Below are positions 51,820 to 61,360 of a stretch of 64,000 nucleotides of DNA, in pieces. How positions within the stretch are numbered: the first letter of the stretch is position 1; each line of letters opens with the position of its first letter. The stretch comes from Deltaproteobacteria bacterium (GTDB taxonomy: Bacteria > Desulfobacterota > Desulfobacteria > Desulfobacterales > Desulfosarcinaceae), in the NCBI GenBank assembly GCA_021824175.1, contig JAKALP010000002.1:174005-238004 (forward strand), given 5' to 3'. A program made the translations under genes and the position numbers. The notes below the pieces were generated by a model. It was not told where the DNA came from, made no database searches, and saw only the letters and a list, made by a program, of their open reading frames with translations.

Positions 51820-52395
51820 TCATGATTCCTTCGGCGCCGCTGGCTCCCACCTGTTGTGGCAGATCACTTCCGCCTCGGGTTTGCGATTGCGCGGACCGTG
51901 TTCCAGTTCCTTGTGCTTCTCGTTGAGGGTCGCTTCATCGCCGGGATAGCCCATGGCCACCAGCGTGATGACCACATACTCATCGGGAATGTGGAAGCCG
52001 GCTTTGACTTTCAAGGGATCAAAACCCGCGATGGCATGCACATACAACCCCTCCTTGATGCCCTGGAGCATTAAATTCTCCGTGGCCAGGCCGCAGTCGA
52101 ACAAGGCATAATCCCGGCGGTCGCTCAGGCGGCAGCCGAATTCGATCTTGGTGGCCACCACGACCACGGCTGGCGCGCTTTTGACCCAATAATTGGCGCT
52201 GCTCAAGGCCTCGTGGATTTTCTTCAAGGCCTCATCTTCCGTGACCACCATGAACCGCCACGATTGATTGTTAAAGCAGGAGGGCGCCAGGGTGGCCGCC
52301 GTCATCACCCGGCGCAGCACTTCAGCGGGGATCTTCCGATTGCTCAAGGCCCGCTTGGAGGTACGCGCCACGATTTCGGGAAGTAATTCTTTCAT
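51820..52395 (-). CDS. Nitroreductase-family flavoprotein
   Basis: 191 residues. The FMN-binding start SKRALSNRKIPAEVLRRVM and APSCFNNQSWRFMVV (about 38-52) are typical of the family. The segment GFDPLKVKAGFHIPDEYVVI (about 124-143) matches the usual flavin-side region. These enzymes reduce nitro groups, quinones or enones with NAD(P)H; no specific substrate can be named. AAGGAGG lies upstream. It is 30 bases after the 3-hydroxyacyl-CoA dehydrogenase gene, probably the same operon. Confidence 0.85.
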   Translation of the reverse strand: MKELLPEIVARTSKRALSNRKIPAEVLRRVMTAATLAPSCFNNQSWRFMVVTEDEALKKIHEALSSANYWVKSAPAVVVVATKIEFGCRLSDRRDYALFDCGLATENLMLQGIKEGLYVHAIAGFDPLKVKAGFHIPDEYVVITLVAMGYPGDEATLNEKHKELEHGPRNRKPEAEVICHNRWEPAAPKES

Positions 52396-52425
52396 CCTTA
52401 GCCTCCTTTCTATCTGCCGTGGGGA

Positions 52426-53601
52426 TCAATCTAATTTGATGTCACCCTTTTTCAAGGTCTGGGTCGGCATAAACCATTTGATGCCCAATCTTTTGGAAAT
52501 CGCTTCGCAGCGCTGGGCCACGGCTGCCCATCCCATACCCTTGGCCAGCGCGAACGGGCCAAAAGGCGAGCCGCCGCCGTTGACCATGGCTTTGTCGATT
52601 TCAGCGGCGCTGGCGGTGACGCCCTCTTCAAGCAGCTTGGTGCCTTCGTTGACCTGCAGGCAGATGATGTCGGCCACATCAAAGTTGGGATCGGCCTTTT
52701 TCATATCAATGGCGGGCCGGTTGCCGTCGGGCCAGGCATAGATGCCCTGGTTGGTTTTCTTCCCAAGCTGCCCGGCCTCCACCAGTTTTTTCATCCAATT
52801 GCGGGGAGTAAAATCGGGTGAAAGGGTTTCGGCAAAATAGGCGCTGCCGTGCAGGTTGACATCCAGGCCGGTGAAATCCATGATTTCATAAGGGCCCATG
52901 GGCGCGCCAATCGAGCGGATCTTGGCATCCACGGCTTCGGGCTCAACCATTTTTCTTTCGTACAGCTCGGCCATGTACAAGCCGATGGGCGCGCCCAGGC
53001 GGTTGAAAATGAAGCCGGGCCTGTCCTTCTCCACCCGCACCGGCACCATGGGGCCGCGAAAGTTCTTCAACCGGCCGACCAATTCATAGGTGGTTTTCAT
53101 GGTCTCTTCGGAGGTTCCGGCGCCCTTGATGACTTCCGCCAGGGCCATCATCATCACCGGGTTGAAGAAATGAAGTCCCACGACCTTATCCGCCCTTTTG
53201 GTGGCCGCACCCATTTTGGAGATGCTCATGTTGGAAGTATTGGATGCCAGGATGGCCTGGGCCGGGGCGGCGGTATCGGCTTCCCGGAAGATTTTCAATT
53301 TCAGATCAAGAATCTCCGGCGCGGCTTCGATCATGAAGTCCGCATTCTTTACTGCCTCCGCCAGCACCGTGAAGCCTTTGATTCTGGCCATGGCCTGGCT
53401 CATGGCCTCGGCCGCCATCTTCTGCTTGGCCACCATTTTCTCCAGACTGGCCTTGATCTTCTGGGTGCCTCTTTGAACAAACTCCGCTTTGATGTCGTAC
53501 AGGTTGACGTTCAATCCCGCCAGGGCGCAGATCTCGGCGATTCCATGGCCCATGTCCCCCGCGCCAATAATGGCCACGGTTTTGATGTCGTTTGCTTTCA
53601 T
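52426..53601 (-). CDS. 3-hydroxyacyl-CoA dehydrogenase
   Basis: 391 residues, typical of a two-domain enzyme with an extended C-terminus. The NAD-binding Rossmann motif is VAIIGAGDMGHGIAE (9-23). The catalytic region includes LHFFNPVMMMALAEVI (about 147-162), with the usual His-Phe-x-x-Pro histidine, and RPGFIFNRLGAPI for the hinge. It oxidises (S)-3-hydroxyacyl-CoA to 3-ketoacyl-CoA in beta-oxidation or related acid degradation. Two tandem C-terminal 3HCDH-type modules are possible (about 190-290 and 300-390). It is upstream of a nitroreductase. Confidence 0.9.
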   Translation of the reverse strand: MKANDIKTVAIIGAGDMGHGIAEICALAGLNVNLYDIKAEFVQRGTQKIKASLEKMVAKQKMAAEAMSQAMARIKGFTVLAEAVKNADFMIEAAPEILDLKLKIFREADTAAPAQAILASNTSNMSISKMGAATKRADKVVGLHFFNPVMMMALAEVIKGAGTSEETMKTTYELVGRLKNFRGPMVPVRVEKDRPGFIFNRLGAPIGLYMAELYERKMVEPEAVDAKIRSIGAPMGPYEIMDFTGLDVNLHGSAYFAETLSPDFTPRNWMKKLVEAGQLGKKTNQGIYAWPDGNRPAIDMKKADPNFDVADIICLQVNEGTKLLEEGVTASAAEIDKAMVNGGGSPFGPFALAKGMGWAAVAQRCEAISKRLGIKWFMPTQTLKKGDIKLD

Positions 53602-53641
53602 GGCATCTCCTTCTTTTAAATGGCTTAACCCAGTTTAGGGC

Positions 53642-53860
53642 TTATTTCTTCAGTCTTAAAGTTGGAAGAATCGTGGGTAAATTCAAACGTTCTCCTCTGT
53701 ATATCTCAACCTGATTCCTTCGATATGCATCTAAATCGACAATGCCCTCTTCCTTACATCGAGGGCATTGAACTATCAGTTGGGGATACCCTTCCAACTC
53801 CATAGTACGGCTGTAGTTATGGGAACACTTCCAACATTGAAAAATCAGCCGTTTTTCCAC
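53642..53860 (-). CDS. Small zinc-ribbon protein
   Basis: 72 residues from the GTG at 53860, which has AAGGAG six bases upstream; the longer frame to 54001 overlaps the next gene and looks artificial. CWKCSHNYSRTMELEGYP and VQCPRCKEEG give two CxxC pairs about 22 residues apart, a zinc ribbon. It is the last gene in the kinase/CHAT operon, 10 bases after the membrane protein gene. Function unknown; a nucleic-acid or protein contact is possible. Confidence 0.65.
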   Translation of the reverse strand: MEKRLIFQCWKCSHNYSRTMELEGYPQLIVQCPRCKEEGIVDLDAYRRNQVEIYRGERLNLPTILPTLRLKK

Positions 53861-53870
53861 TTTCTTCTCC

Positions 53871-54317
53871 TTAAAAGGCCGTATAAGCTGCGGCCATGAT
53901 CCCAGTAAAAAAGAGCAAACTGGAAGCAATAAGCAAGCGTCGTTTGTATTGTGCCGTTTTGTAGAAAAAATCTTGAATGCCCAGTTCGGCCCTCTGATCA
54001 AATGTGTCCCGCAGCATGATCTCAGGATTCACCCTCCATTTACGGGGAATAAGGCTGATCAAGGTGAGCAGCAGCGCAAGAAGCCAACAACCAAATGCCA
54101 AATAGAGCGTCTTGCCCATGGCCAAAGTTGCTTTGTCTCCACTGATTAATTTGAGCACCGTGGCAAACAAACCCGGTATGGCAAGCTCCAGAGCAATCAA
54201 TTGCTGTCCGATCTTGTCCATTAGGTCGCTCTGACCGGCAATGCTCTGCGCGAACTTCTCGAGCAATATTTTGTCACTGCTTGATAGGGGTTTGGTGAGA
54301 AGCGGCGTTTCATCCAT
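53871..54317 (-). CDS. Small membrane protein with two or three helices
   Basis: 148 residues. Hydrophobic segments lie at about 42-59 (weak), 70-90 (YLAFGCWLLALLLTLISLI) and 127-147 (LLIASSLLFFTGIMAAAYTAF), with the last at the extreme C-terminus. The cytoplasmic part in between contains RDTFDQRAELGIQDFFYK. I do not recognise the family. Its start overlaps the glucokinase end by 8 bases, so it belongs to the same operon. Small membrane proteins next to CHAT proteases can be cleavage substrates or killing effectors; that is a guess here. Confidence 0.6.
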   Translation of the reverse strand: MDETPLLTKPLSSSDKILLEKFAQSIAGQSDLMDKIGQQLIALELAIPGLFATVLKLISGDKATLAMGKTLYLAFGCWLLALLLTLISLIPRKWRVNPEIMLRDTFDQRAELGIQDFFYKTAQYKRRLLIASSLLFFTGIMAAAYTAF

Positions 54318-55326
54318 GATTGAAACCGTAATAAGCGGCGCCTAAAAGTGGGATCTTAGTGTCGAGGATAATGTTAACCGGTATTGTCTCTAACAACTGT
54401 TTCATGCGGCCTTTATGGGTGAAGGCGGTCATAAATTGTCCGGTAGTAAAGTATGGCACGATATGCGGTGCAATCCCGCCACCAATATAAACGCCGCCCC
54501 TGGAAAGGGTCCGTAGCGCCAGGTTGCCCGCTTCAGAGCCTAGAACAGCTACAAAGATGGAGATGGCGCGCCGGCTGATATCGCAAGGTCGGGCTTCGTC
54601 ATTAGCAGCCGTTACGATGGATTTGGCAGGGTCTTGTTCCCTGTTAATCTTTTCAGCCAGCCATGCGGGCTCTTTCATGCCGACTTGCATCTTTAAAAAA
54701 TTGTAAATGTTGTAAATACCAAAGCCCGAGCAGATGCGTTCATAACTGACATGCCCGTACTGGCGCATTAGAAATTTCAACAATTCGATCTGAAGATCGT
54801 CAATGGGCGCAAAATCGCCATGGCCGCCTTCCGAAGGGTGGGCAATATAGCGGTCTCTTGACCAGGCCAAATAGGATTCGCCCAACCCCGTGCCGGGAGC
54901 TATTACAGCAATCGGCGACTGTGCGGCCGGCGGGACATTCTGAATTGACCTAATCTGATCTGGTTGCAGGTGGGGGATGCCCAGTGCTATGGCTTCTAGA
55001 TCGTTAATCATAAACAATTCGGCAACGCCAAATCGCTTTTTAATTTGCTGCTTATCAAAGAACCAAGCTCGGTTGGTCAACTGGGCCTGATTCTGAGAAA
55101 CGGGACCAGCCATCGCGAGAACGATCATATCGACCGGCGTTCCCGCCGATCTTAAACCTTCAGCAATAAGCTCCTCCGGTCCTGCCATATCCACATTGAG
55201 GCACGACCAAGAGAAAGGGTGCGGGGTGCGGGCGGATGAGGCTCCAGGACGGTCGCTAAACAGCGCGGCATTCGTTTTGGTCGCCCCAATATCAAAGGCC
55301 AAGAGCTTTAGTGGCGGCATCTTCAT
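54310..55326 (-). CDS. Glucokinase-like sugar kinase
   Basis: 338 residues. The first phosphate loop is LAFDIGATKTNAALF (9-23), then MINDLEAIALGI (catalytic aspartate region, near 105), APGTGLGESYL and the signature PSEGGHGDFAP (about 168-178). CSGFGIYNIYNFL and YIGGGIAPHIV complete a Glk (PF02685-type) kinase. It should phosphorylate glucose or a related hexose. AAGGA lies upstream. Its place in an operon with a histidine kinase and a caspase-like protease is unusual; a metabolic-sensor role is possible. Confidence 0.87.
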   Translation of the reverse strand: MKMPPLKLLAFDIGATKTNAALFSDRPGASSARTPHPFSWSCLNVDMAGPEELIAEGLRSAGTPVDMIVLAMAGPVSQNQAQLTNRAWFFDKQQIKKRFGVAELFMINDLEAIALGIPHLQPDQIRSIQNVPPAAQSPIAVIAPGTGLGESYLAWSRDRYIAHPSEGGHGDFAPIDDLQIELLKFLMRQYGHVSYERICSGFGIYNIYNFLKMQVGMKEPAWLAEKINREQDPAKSIVTAANDEARPCDISRRAISIFVAVLGSEAGNLALRTLSRGGVYIGGGIAPHIVPYFTTGQFMTAFTHKGRMKQLLETIPVNIILDTKIPLLGAAYYGFNHG

Positions 55327-55379
55327 CAGTGTCCTTGATTGACTTCACAGTCATATATCTATCCGATGGAAAATTCGTG

Positions 55380-56879
55380 CTATTTCTGGGTGATAAGAAC
55401 CGGCGACAGCCAGGTAAGATCATCCCTGTTTATGGATTTACGAGCTTCGAGCAGAGCTACGTCCAACTGACCGTGACGGGCCAGACTTTCGTAGAACTTC
55501 TCAGCTAGTTTCGCGGCGCCGTGATCAGTTACTGGCCAGCGAAACCCTAGTACAGAGGGAATAGCGGCTTGGATAAGTGCATCGGCAATTCCGAGAAAAT
55601 CGTAGTCAAGAAGCTGCCGTTTCGCACCCGTGGCGGTACCCAAGCAGCAGCTCAAGTAAAAGAAGCGGATATCGGAGTCCACTACAAGGGATTGGAGTTC
55701 GGCTGCGCTGAGCGGTTCTGTTTCATTTTTCGGAGAGTCTTTCCAGGGATACAAACAGCTCCTCTCTGCTGAACCGGTATCATAATTGCCATGTCCACTG
55801 TAATGTACAATATGGTAGGTGGAATCTCTGATCTCCCGGCGTACGTTTTCATAGGTCGCGTCGCAGCTTGGAATGACCTTGATCGCTACGCTTATTCCCT
55901 TTGCCGTAAACGCATCGTAAATGGATTTCTTCAGCGTTAATACTTCTTCATCCACACAGGTAATGGATGGAATTGTATTGGCAGCAATAAGCAGAATACG
56001 AAGAGGTTCATTTTCTTTGTGCAGGCCGTTGAAGAAGGATGGTGACACGGGTTGCTTTATGATGAGAACGCCCTCGATGGACCGAGCAAGAGGCTGTCGC
56101 CGGCATAGATATTCACCTTCAACAAAAAGACATTCAACAGGTATTCTTAAAAAATCACGGTCTGATAGTATCTTGACGTGTAAATGTCTTTTGGATGTTA
56201 ACGCCACCATGGAAGCCTGGGAATAGACCTTGAAAATATTAGTATGTTCGGAGGCTATTTTCTTAAAAAGGTCGACGCCAAGCCTTTTCGCTTCTGATCG
56301 CCATTTATTTTTATCGGTTGGAAGGTCATCGGCATATCTGGAATACTCCTCGACATATAGATTGAGCGGGTTCGAGCTCACATCTGTGACATTGATATCG
56401 CCGGACCATTGGATGCGGATTTCTGAACCAGGCCGGCAGTAGATATTCAAAAGAAATTCGTCAGCCGGTTCGAATGGTTTCTTTTTGAATCTCCTTAGCA
56501 GGGCATGGATGCGTGCCAATAGTTCGGCATTGGCTGCTGTCTTCGACAGATAATCATCGGCACCTTTTTGCAAGCCATCTACCTTATTTTCTACCGCACC
56601 TGCCACAGAAAACATGAGGATGGGTATGCGCCTGGTCCTTGGGTTTGATTTGAGGCGCTGGCATACTTCCAGGCCATCCATATCAGGCATCCTCGCATCC
56701 AGGATAATCAGATCGGGCAAGTTTTCGGGAGGCATATTCGACAACAAGCCCAAGGCGGCTTCGCCGCTTGGGGCGGGAAGGACATCGTAGCCTTCATACC
56801 GCAGCAATTCCTCCAATATGTTTCTCTCATCCCGCTCATCGTCAATGATCATAATCTTTTGACGTACCATCTTTACCAT
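55380..56879 (-). CDS. Receiver-CHAT fusion, response regulator with caspase-like protease output
   Basis: 499 residues in one frame. The receiver (about 1-130) has D13-D14, phosphoacceptor D61 (LIILDARMPD) and K113 (YLSKTAAN). A linker beta region (about 140-285) precedes a CHAT domain (about 290-495). The putative catalytic dyad is seen: H363 in HIVHYSGHGNY and C412 (or C411) in FFYLSCCLGTAT. The end has VLGFRWPVTD and FYESLARHG, as in other CHAT proteins. CHAT proteases are caspase relatives, often in phage defence or programmed death. Placing one on a receiver suggests phospho-control of proteolysis; that is inference. It overlaps the kinase gene end by 7 bases. Confidence 0.88.
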   Translation of the reverse strand: MVKMVRQKIMIIDDERDERNILEELLRYEGYDVLPAPSGEAALGLLSNMPPENLPDLIILDARMPDMDGLEVCQRLKSNPRTRRIPILMFSVAGAVENKVDGLQKGADDYLSKTAANAELLARIHALLRRFKKKPFEPADEFLLNIYCRPGSEIRIQWSGDINVTDVSSNPLNLYVEEYSRYADDLPTDKNKWRSEAKRLGVDLFKKIASEHTNIFKVYSQASMVALTSKRHLHVKILSDRDFLRIPVECLFVEGEYLCRRQPLARSIEGVLIIKQPVSPSFFNGLHKENEPLRILLIAANTIPSITCVDEEVLTLKKSIYDAFTAKGISVAIKVIPSCDATYENVRREIRDSTYHIVHYSGHGNYDTGSAERSCLYPWKDSPKNETEPLSAAELQSLVVDSDIRFFYLSCCLGTATGAKRQLLDYDFLGIADALIQAAIPSVLGFRWPVTDHGAAKLAEKFYESLARHGQLDVALLEARKSINRDDLTWLSPVLITQK

Positions 56880-59800
56880 TCCTTACCTTGATGGGGTAAC
56901 ATAAATGAAAATTGACTGCCTTCTCCCAGTTTGCTTCGGACTTTTAGCGCGCCGCCGTGCATCTCAACGAGCTCCCTGGCGATTTCCAATCCAATACCCA
57001 TTCCTTGGGTTTCATGGTCGATACTGTAAGAGCGTTGAAAGATCTTCTCCTGCTGATCAAGTGGAATCCCAGGGCCTCTGTCGGTGATGGAAATAGTAAC
57101 ATCCTCCCCTTGAATGCTACCCAATATCTTGACCTGACCGCCTTCCGGAGAATGCTTGATTGCATTATGGATCAAGTTCACAAGTACCCTTCGAATCTTT
57201 TCTTCGTCTACCCTGACTTTTAGTAATTGTTGATCGTAGCTCTCGACAATTGTGACTTTTTTCTTTACTACATCGAGCTCTAAAAGTTGCAGAACCGAAC
57301 GGATGATCTCACGGAGGTCAACGAATACCGGCTTCAAGCGCACTCTGTTTTCGCGAATTAAAGCCAAGTCGAGAATATTATTGATGAGCCGAATCTCTTC
57401 ATTCATATTCCGGAAAGCATCGGTAGTGCTCTGGCGCTGTTTTGGGGTCAAATCGCCATAAACTCCCGAAAGCATACTGTCAAAGTGGCGCTTGATGTAG
57501 GCCAAGGGGACCTTCAGTTCGTGGGATACGGTGGCAAGTTCTTTATAGACTCTTTGCAGCAGCTCCACTTTGCTCTTAAGCTCTTCGTGCAGTTGCTTGT
57601 TTTTAATTGCAATGGCCGCGGAGTCGGCCAGCGCCTTGAGCATGTTGAGCTCTTCCTTGTCGATAAAATCCTTTCTGCTGATGTGATGCCCGGCTTCGAT
57701 GGTGCCGATGATTTCATCGGTGTTTTGAATAATAATGGGAATAAAAGCCCGGATAAGGCTTTTGTGATCATGGGCATCATATATCTCTTTATTGAAGCGT
57801 TCGTGCCACCCCTTGATGATTATCGGTTTTTTGTGTTTAGCTAGCAGCCAGACATGAATATCTGGATTTTCGGCATTTATCCGGTAATTGACGTCATCAC
57901 ACCATTCTTCAGGGTTCACAGCGTTCGCTATTCCTTTTTTGTATTTGTGTAACACATTCCGAATGGTCTGTTTGTCCGGACTGACCAGTTGCAGCATAAC
58001 AAATTCAAAGCCGAGGGTTTTGATGACCGCGTCAAGTATATTGTTCAGAATGTTATGCAGATCGCTGGTGCCGAAATTGGCGTTTATGTCTGCATTGATT
58101 TTGGTCAATGTAATAAGGTTTTGTTCCAGCTCGATATAGGGGAACAGCCGGTTGCAGACCGACGCTACCAAATTGATATCCTCATCGGTAAAAGTACCAC
58201 CGGGCGAGCTTTTGGGAATGCGCATGACCCCATGTACTTTGGAGTGCTTGTCGCGGAAAGGCACACCGAGAAACGAGGTAGAGTAGCCGCCGTGCGTCCC
58301 CTCTTCACATATCTTTTTGGCTTCGTGACACTCCAATCCTTCACTTGAAATATATGGATTCTTTTCGATAAATCCAAAAAACGTTTCCCGTTCTTTAAAC
58401 GTAAAAGGTGGATCATTTTTGTCACGCACCAAACGGGCCAATCCTTGGGGTTCTCCCTTGCTGTTGACAACTTTATGGGCAATATTGAAATCTTTGTAAT
58501 CGGGATCGTTGGTATAGTGCCAAAAATCGTTTTCAAGCCGCTTATGGTCGATACTCGGATCGTCTTTATCGCCCATGCCGTAATGGTTGATCACCAGCAG
58601 GCGGCCGCATTCGGCCACAAACCCTGTTTTGCCTTCCCCTGGTTTATACGGAATGTCCAGCACTTGGTTCTGGTCGTTCTTGAGCCATTTGCTGCTAGTA
58701 TATGTCAAACCGAACAGATCGTTGACATTGGACTTTTGGAAAATCGAACATCCACGCGCCTTCACCAGCGGCGGCAGATGTTCGACCGTGTATTGGAGCA
58801 GCGCGTCTCCTTGTTTATGCCCCATATGGATCAGCATTTCGTTCAATTTCTGCTGCCTCAGGTTTTCCATCAGCAGGCTCACGGTTTGACCAAAATTTTC
58901 AAGCAAGTAAAGATCTTCATCATTGAAGGGTTTGGTGTCGGAATGGGACAGGACAGCCAGAACCCCATGCATACGCCCCTTGCCCTTGGATACCGGCACG
59001 CCCAAAAATCGAGTGTAAGTTTCGTTGCCCCGGCCCAGCTCGCCAGGGGCCGGTGAAATAGAGAGCGTTTGGACGTTATTGCCGAATGGCTTGAAGAAGT
59101 CACCCTTGCCCGTGTGGACGCCGATATTGGAACTGTCGAGTCTGAGCTCTGGCGTGATCTGGTTGACCAGCAAAGGGCTGCCATATTTAAAGATCCAGCC
59201 GATATAGCCCTCACCGCGCTTAAAATGTCGTTTGATGCCGTCTGTCTTAAATTCTTCCGTAGGTTCTTTGAGTTCAACCAGTTCACCGAATTCATCTAAC
59301 AAATAGAGCCGGCTGGCCAATGCGCCGACTGCCTTTTGGGCCTCTTCGACAATAACCTTGAACACGCCGGATTCATCCGTCATGGCCCCAATGGAGAACA
59401 GATTTTTAATGGACCGTTGTTTGTCACGGATGCTCAATTCGGTTTCGATGCGCTTAGCGATCAGATCACCAAAAGATCCCACCGTGGCCTTGGCCAGCTT
59501 GGTGAAGTCCGAGCCGTCTTTGGTGTTGGTGAAGCGGATCACTCCCACGCAGCGTTTTCTTGAGATGAGAGGCAGGGCGATGAACGGTTTCTGATGTGCG
59601 CTACCTTGTTTCGAATACCAATGGTCGGCATGACCATACTTATTTTCCCATTTTAAACCATCATACATGCTGATCTGCTTCGGATCGCTCACATCATCTA
59701 AATAAAGCGGCTTTTCATTTTTGAAGGCCCAGCCGGTCAATCCTTCACCTGAACGGTAAAAATGCATTCCGATTTTATAATAGGCCTTTCCGGCATGGCT

Positions 59801-60043
59801 ATGCGCGGCCAGGACAATAAACGAATCACTTAAATCCTGGCCGTGGATTCGATTGTTGTTGTGGTCTATGACTTCGCCCTCGTACTGCTTGACCAGCTCG
59901 GGGATCAGGTAAATGCTGCACCCTTCGCAATTAATGATTTGCGGTGCACGGCCGACAACCTTTTCCAGGATCTCTTTAAGTTGATCCTGGGCCAGTAATT
60001 CGGAGAGAAAATCCAGGATTTCTTTTTCATTATTGGATGGCAT
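56873..60043 (-). CDS. Multi-GAF cytoplasmic histidine kinase
   Basis: 1056 residues. About four GAF-like domains lie in order (approximately 15-205, 210-395, 405-635, 655-825), with repeated GEGLTGWAFKN, GEGYIGWIFKYG and GEGKTGFVAECG motifs. HisKA follows with H841 in TVSHELKVPLAYI, then HATPase with NLIHNAIKHSP, DRGPGIPLDQ and GMGIGLEIAREL. There is no transmembrane helix or signal peptide, so the ligand is cytoplasmic; GAF domains bind cyclic nucleotides, haem, or small metabolites. It is the first gene of the operon and the likely partner of the receiver-CHAT protein. Confidence 0.88.
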   Translation of the reverse strand: MPSNNEKEILDFLSELLAQDQLKEILEKVVGRAPQIINCEGCSIYLIPELVKQYEGEVIDHNNNRIHGQDLSDSFIVLAAHSHAGKAYYKIGMHFYRSGEGLTGWAFKNEKPLYLDDVSDPKQISMYDGLKWENKYGHADHWYSKQGSAHQKPFIALPLISRKRCVGVIRFTNTKDGSDFTKLAKATVGSFGDLIAKRIETELSIRDKQRSIKNLFSIGAMTDESGVFKVIVEEAQKAVGALASRLYLLDEFGELVELKEPTEEFKTDGIKRHFKRGEGYIGWIFKYGSPLLVNQITPELRLDSSNIGVHTGKGDFFKPFGNNVQTLSISPAPGELGRGNETYTRFLGVPVSKGKGRMHGVLAVLSHSDTKPFNDEDLYLLENFGQTVSLLMENLRQQKLNEMLIHMGHKQGDALLQYTVEHLPPLVKARGCSIFQKSNVNDLFGLTYTSSKWLKNDQNQVLDIPYKPGEGKTGFVAECGRLLVINHYGMGDKDDPSIDHKRLENDFWHYTNDPDYKDFNIAHKVVNSKGEPQGLARLVRDKNDPPFTFKERETFFGFIEKNPYISSEGLECHEAKKICEEGTHGGYSTSFLGVPFRDKHSKVHGVMRIPKSSPGGTFTDEDINLVASVCNRLFPYIELEQNLITLTKINADINANFGTSDLHNILNNILDAVIKTLGFEFVMLQLVSPDKQTIRNVLHKYKKGIANAVNPEEWCDDVNYRINAENPDIHVWLLAKHKKPIIIKGWHERFNKEIYDAHDHKSLIRAFIPIIIQNTDEIIGTIEAGHHISRKDFIDKEELNMLKALADSAAIAIKNKQLHEELKSKVELLQRVYKELATVSHELKVPLAYIKRHFDSMLSGVYGDLTPKQRQSTTDAFRNMNEEIRLINNILDLALIRENRVRLKPVFVDLREIIRSVLQLLELDVVKKKVTIVESYDQQLLKVRVDEEKIRRVLVNLIHNAIKHSPEGGQVKILGSIQGEDVTISITDRGPGIPLDQQEKIFQRSYSIDHETQGMGIGLEIARELVEMHGGALKVRSKLGEGSQFSFMLPHQGKEW

Positions 60044-60241
60044 AGCGAAAGTTCCTCCTTCCAGACGGGAAAGAAGTTAAAATTTGAGGAGATGGATCGC
60101 CGAAGCCGAGTGTTATTGAGATGGGGATCGTGTAACTCTCTTTTATCCATAACAAAGAGGGCAGAATACCACAAGAGCCGATTTGTCATGTTGTTCGGAT
60201 TACCAGAGATCTCTAAAATCAATCAGTTTGGGGCAATTGAT

Positions 60242-61360
60242 TTACCGGTATTTCTCCTTCCACGCCTTCATCTTCTCCGCGGGCCAGCGCACGCACAGGG
60301 CCGGCCGGCCCTTCATCACCATCTGGGTGCAGGCATCGCCGCAGCCCGGATCGCAGTGCACAATTTCTTCTTCGCGGCCATCGCGGACTTTTTGCGGCCA
60401 CTGGGGATCGCTCCACAGCACGCGCGCCAGACCAATGAGATCGGCTTTGCCCTCGGCCAGTGCTTTTTCCACGAAAGCGCCGGTGGCCAGCCGTCCGGCG
60501 GCGATCACCGGCACTTTGACTTCCGCGCGGATGGCAGCGGCCAGGTCGAGCATATAGCCTTCCTGTTTGGAGCGCTCCACAATCAGCGGCAGGGAGAAGG
60601 ACTCATAAGTGCCGCCCATCACCGAGATATAGGCGATGCCGGCTTTTTCAAGGCTGCGGGCAAAGGGCCGCGATTCCTCCAGATGCAGGCCCTCGGGCAG
60701 CCATTCGTCGGCCAGCAAGCGGTAGCCCACCGGCATGCCCCCTATCGCGGCTTTGACCTGCGCCACGACCTCCAGGCCGAAGCGCTGGCGGCGGGTTGCA
60801 TCGCCGCCATAGGCATCATTTCTGCGGTTGGTGTGGGGGGAGACAAAGGAGGCCAGCAGATAACCAGTGCCGCCGTGGAGCTCCACCATGTCAAAGCCGG
60901 CGGCTTTGGCGCGGGCCGCGGCCTTGGCAAAGCAGCCGATGATGCCTTCGATCTCTTTGATCTCCAGGGCCTTGGGCATGTAATTGAAGGTCTGCACGGC
61001 CGAAGGCGCCAGCGGCTGGCCGCCGGCATGGGCAAAACGGCCGGCGTGGTTGAGCTGCAGGCAGGCCAGGGCGCCCTCCTGGTGGATGGCGGCGGCCAGC
61101 GTCTTCAAGCCTTCCAGGTTGTCATCGGTGTCGGCCCGCAGGGTGCGGTTGGAGCCGCTGCCGGCAGGATGGTCCACAGTGGCGTTTTCCACCACCACCA
61201 GGGCCACGCCGCTCCGGGCCATGAGCCGGTAATGCTCCAGCAGCATGGGGCTGACCGTGCCGCCCTCACCGGCATAGCCCAGATAGAGCGGGGCCATGGT
61301 GAGGCGGTTTTTGAGGTTCAGGCCTTGGATGTTGATTTCGGAAAACAGATGGGGGTACAT
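60242..61360 (-). CDS. FMN/FeS NADH:flavin oxidoreductase, enoate-reductase type without FAD domain
   Basis: 372 residues: an old-yellow-enzyme TIM barrel with ELHGGTGYLLASFVSPHTNR as the active-site stretch, and near the end the cysteines CDPGCGDACTQ plus PALC, spaced for a 4Fe-4S cluster. The FAD/NAD domain of the 643-residue relative at 20483-22414 is missing, so another protein must supply electrons. It probably reduces C=C bonds. A poor ribosome site; the ATG at 61360 gives MYPHLFSEINIQGLNLKNRL, the normal beginning. Confidence 0.85.
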   Translation of the reverse strand: MYPHLFSEINIQGLNLKNRLTMAPLYLGYAGEGGTVSPMLLEHYRLMARSGVALVVVENATVDHPAGSGSNRTLRADTDDNLEGLKTLAAAIHQEGALACLQLNHAGRFAHAGGQPLAPSAVQTFNYMPKALEIKEIEGIIGCFAKAAARAKAAGFDMVELHGGTGYLLASFVSPHTNRRNDAYGGDATRRQRFGLEVVAQVKAAIGGMPVGYRLLADEWLPEGLHLEESRPFARSLEKAGIAYISVMGGTYESFSLPLIVERSKQEGYMLDLAAAIRAEVKVPVIAAGRLATGAFVEKALAEGKADLIGLARVLWSDPQWPQKVRDGREEEIVHCDPGCGDACTQMVMKGRPALCVRWPAEKMKAWKEKYR

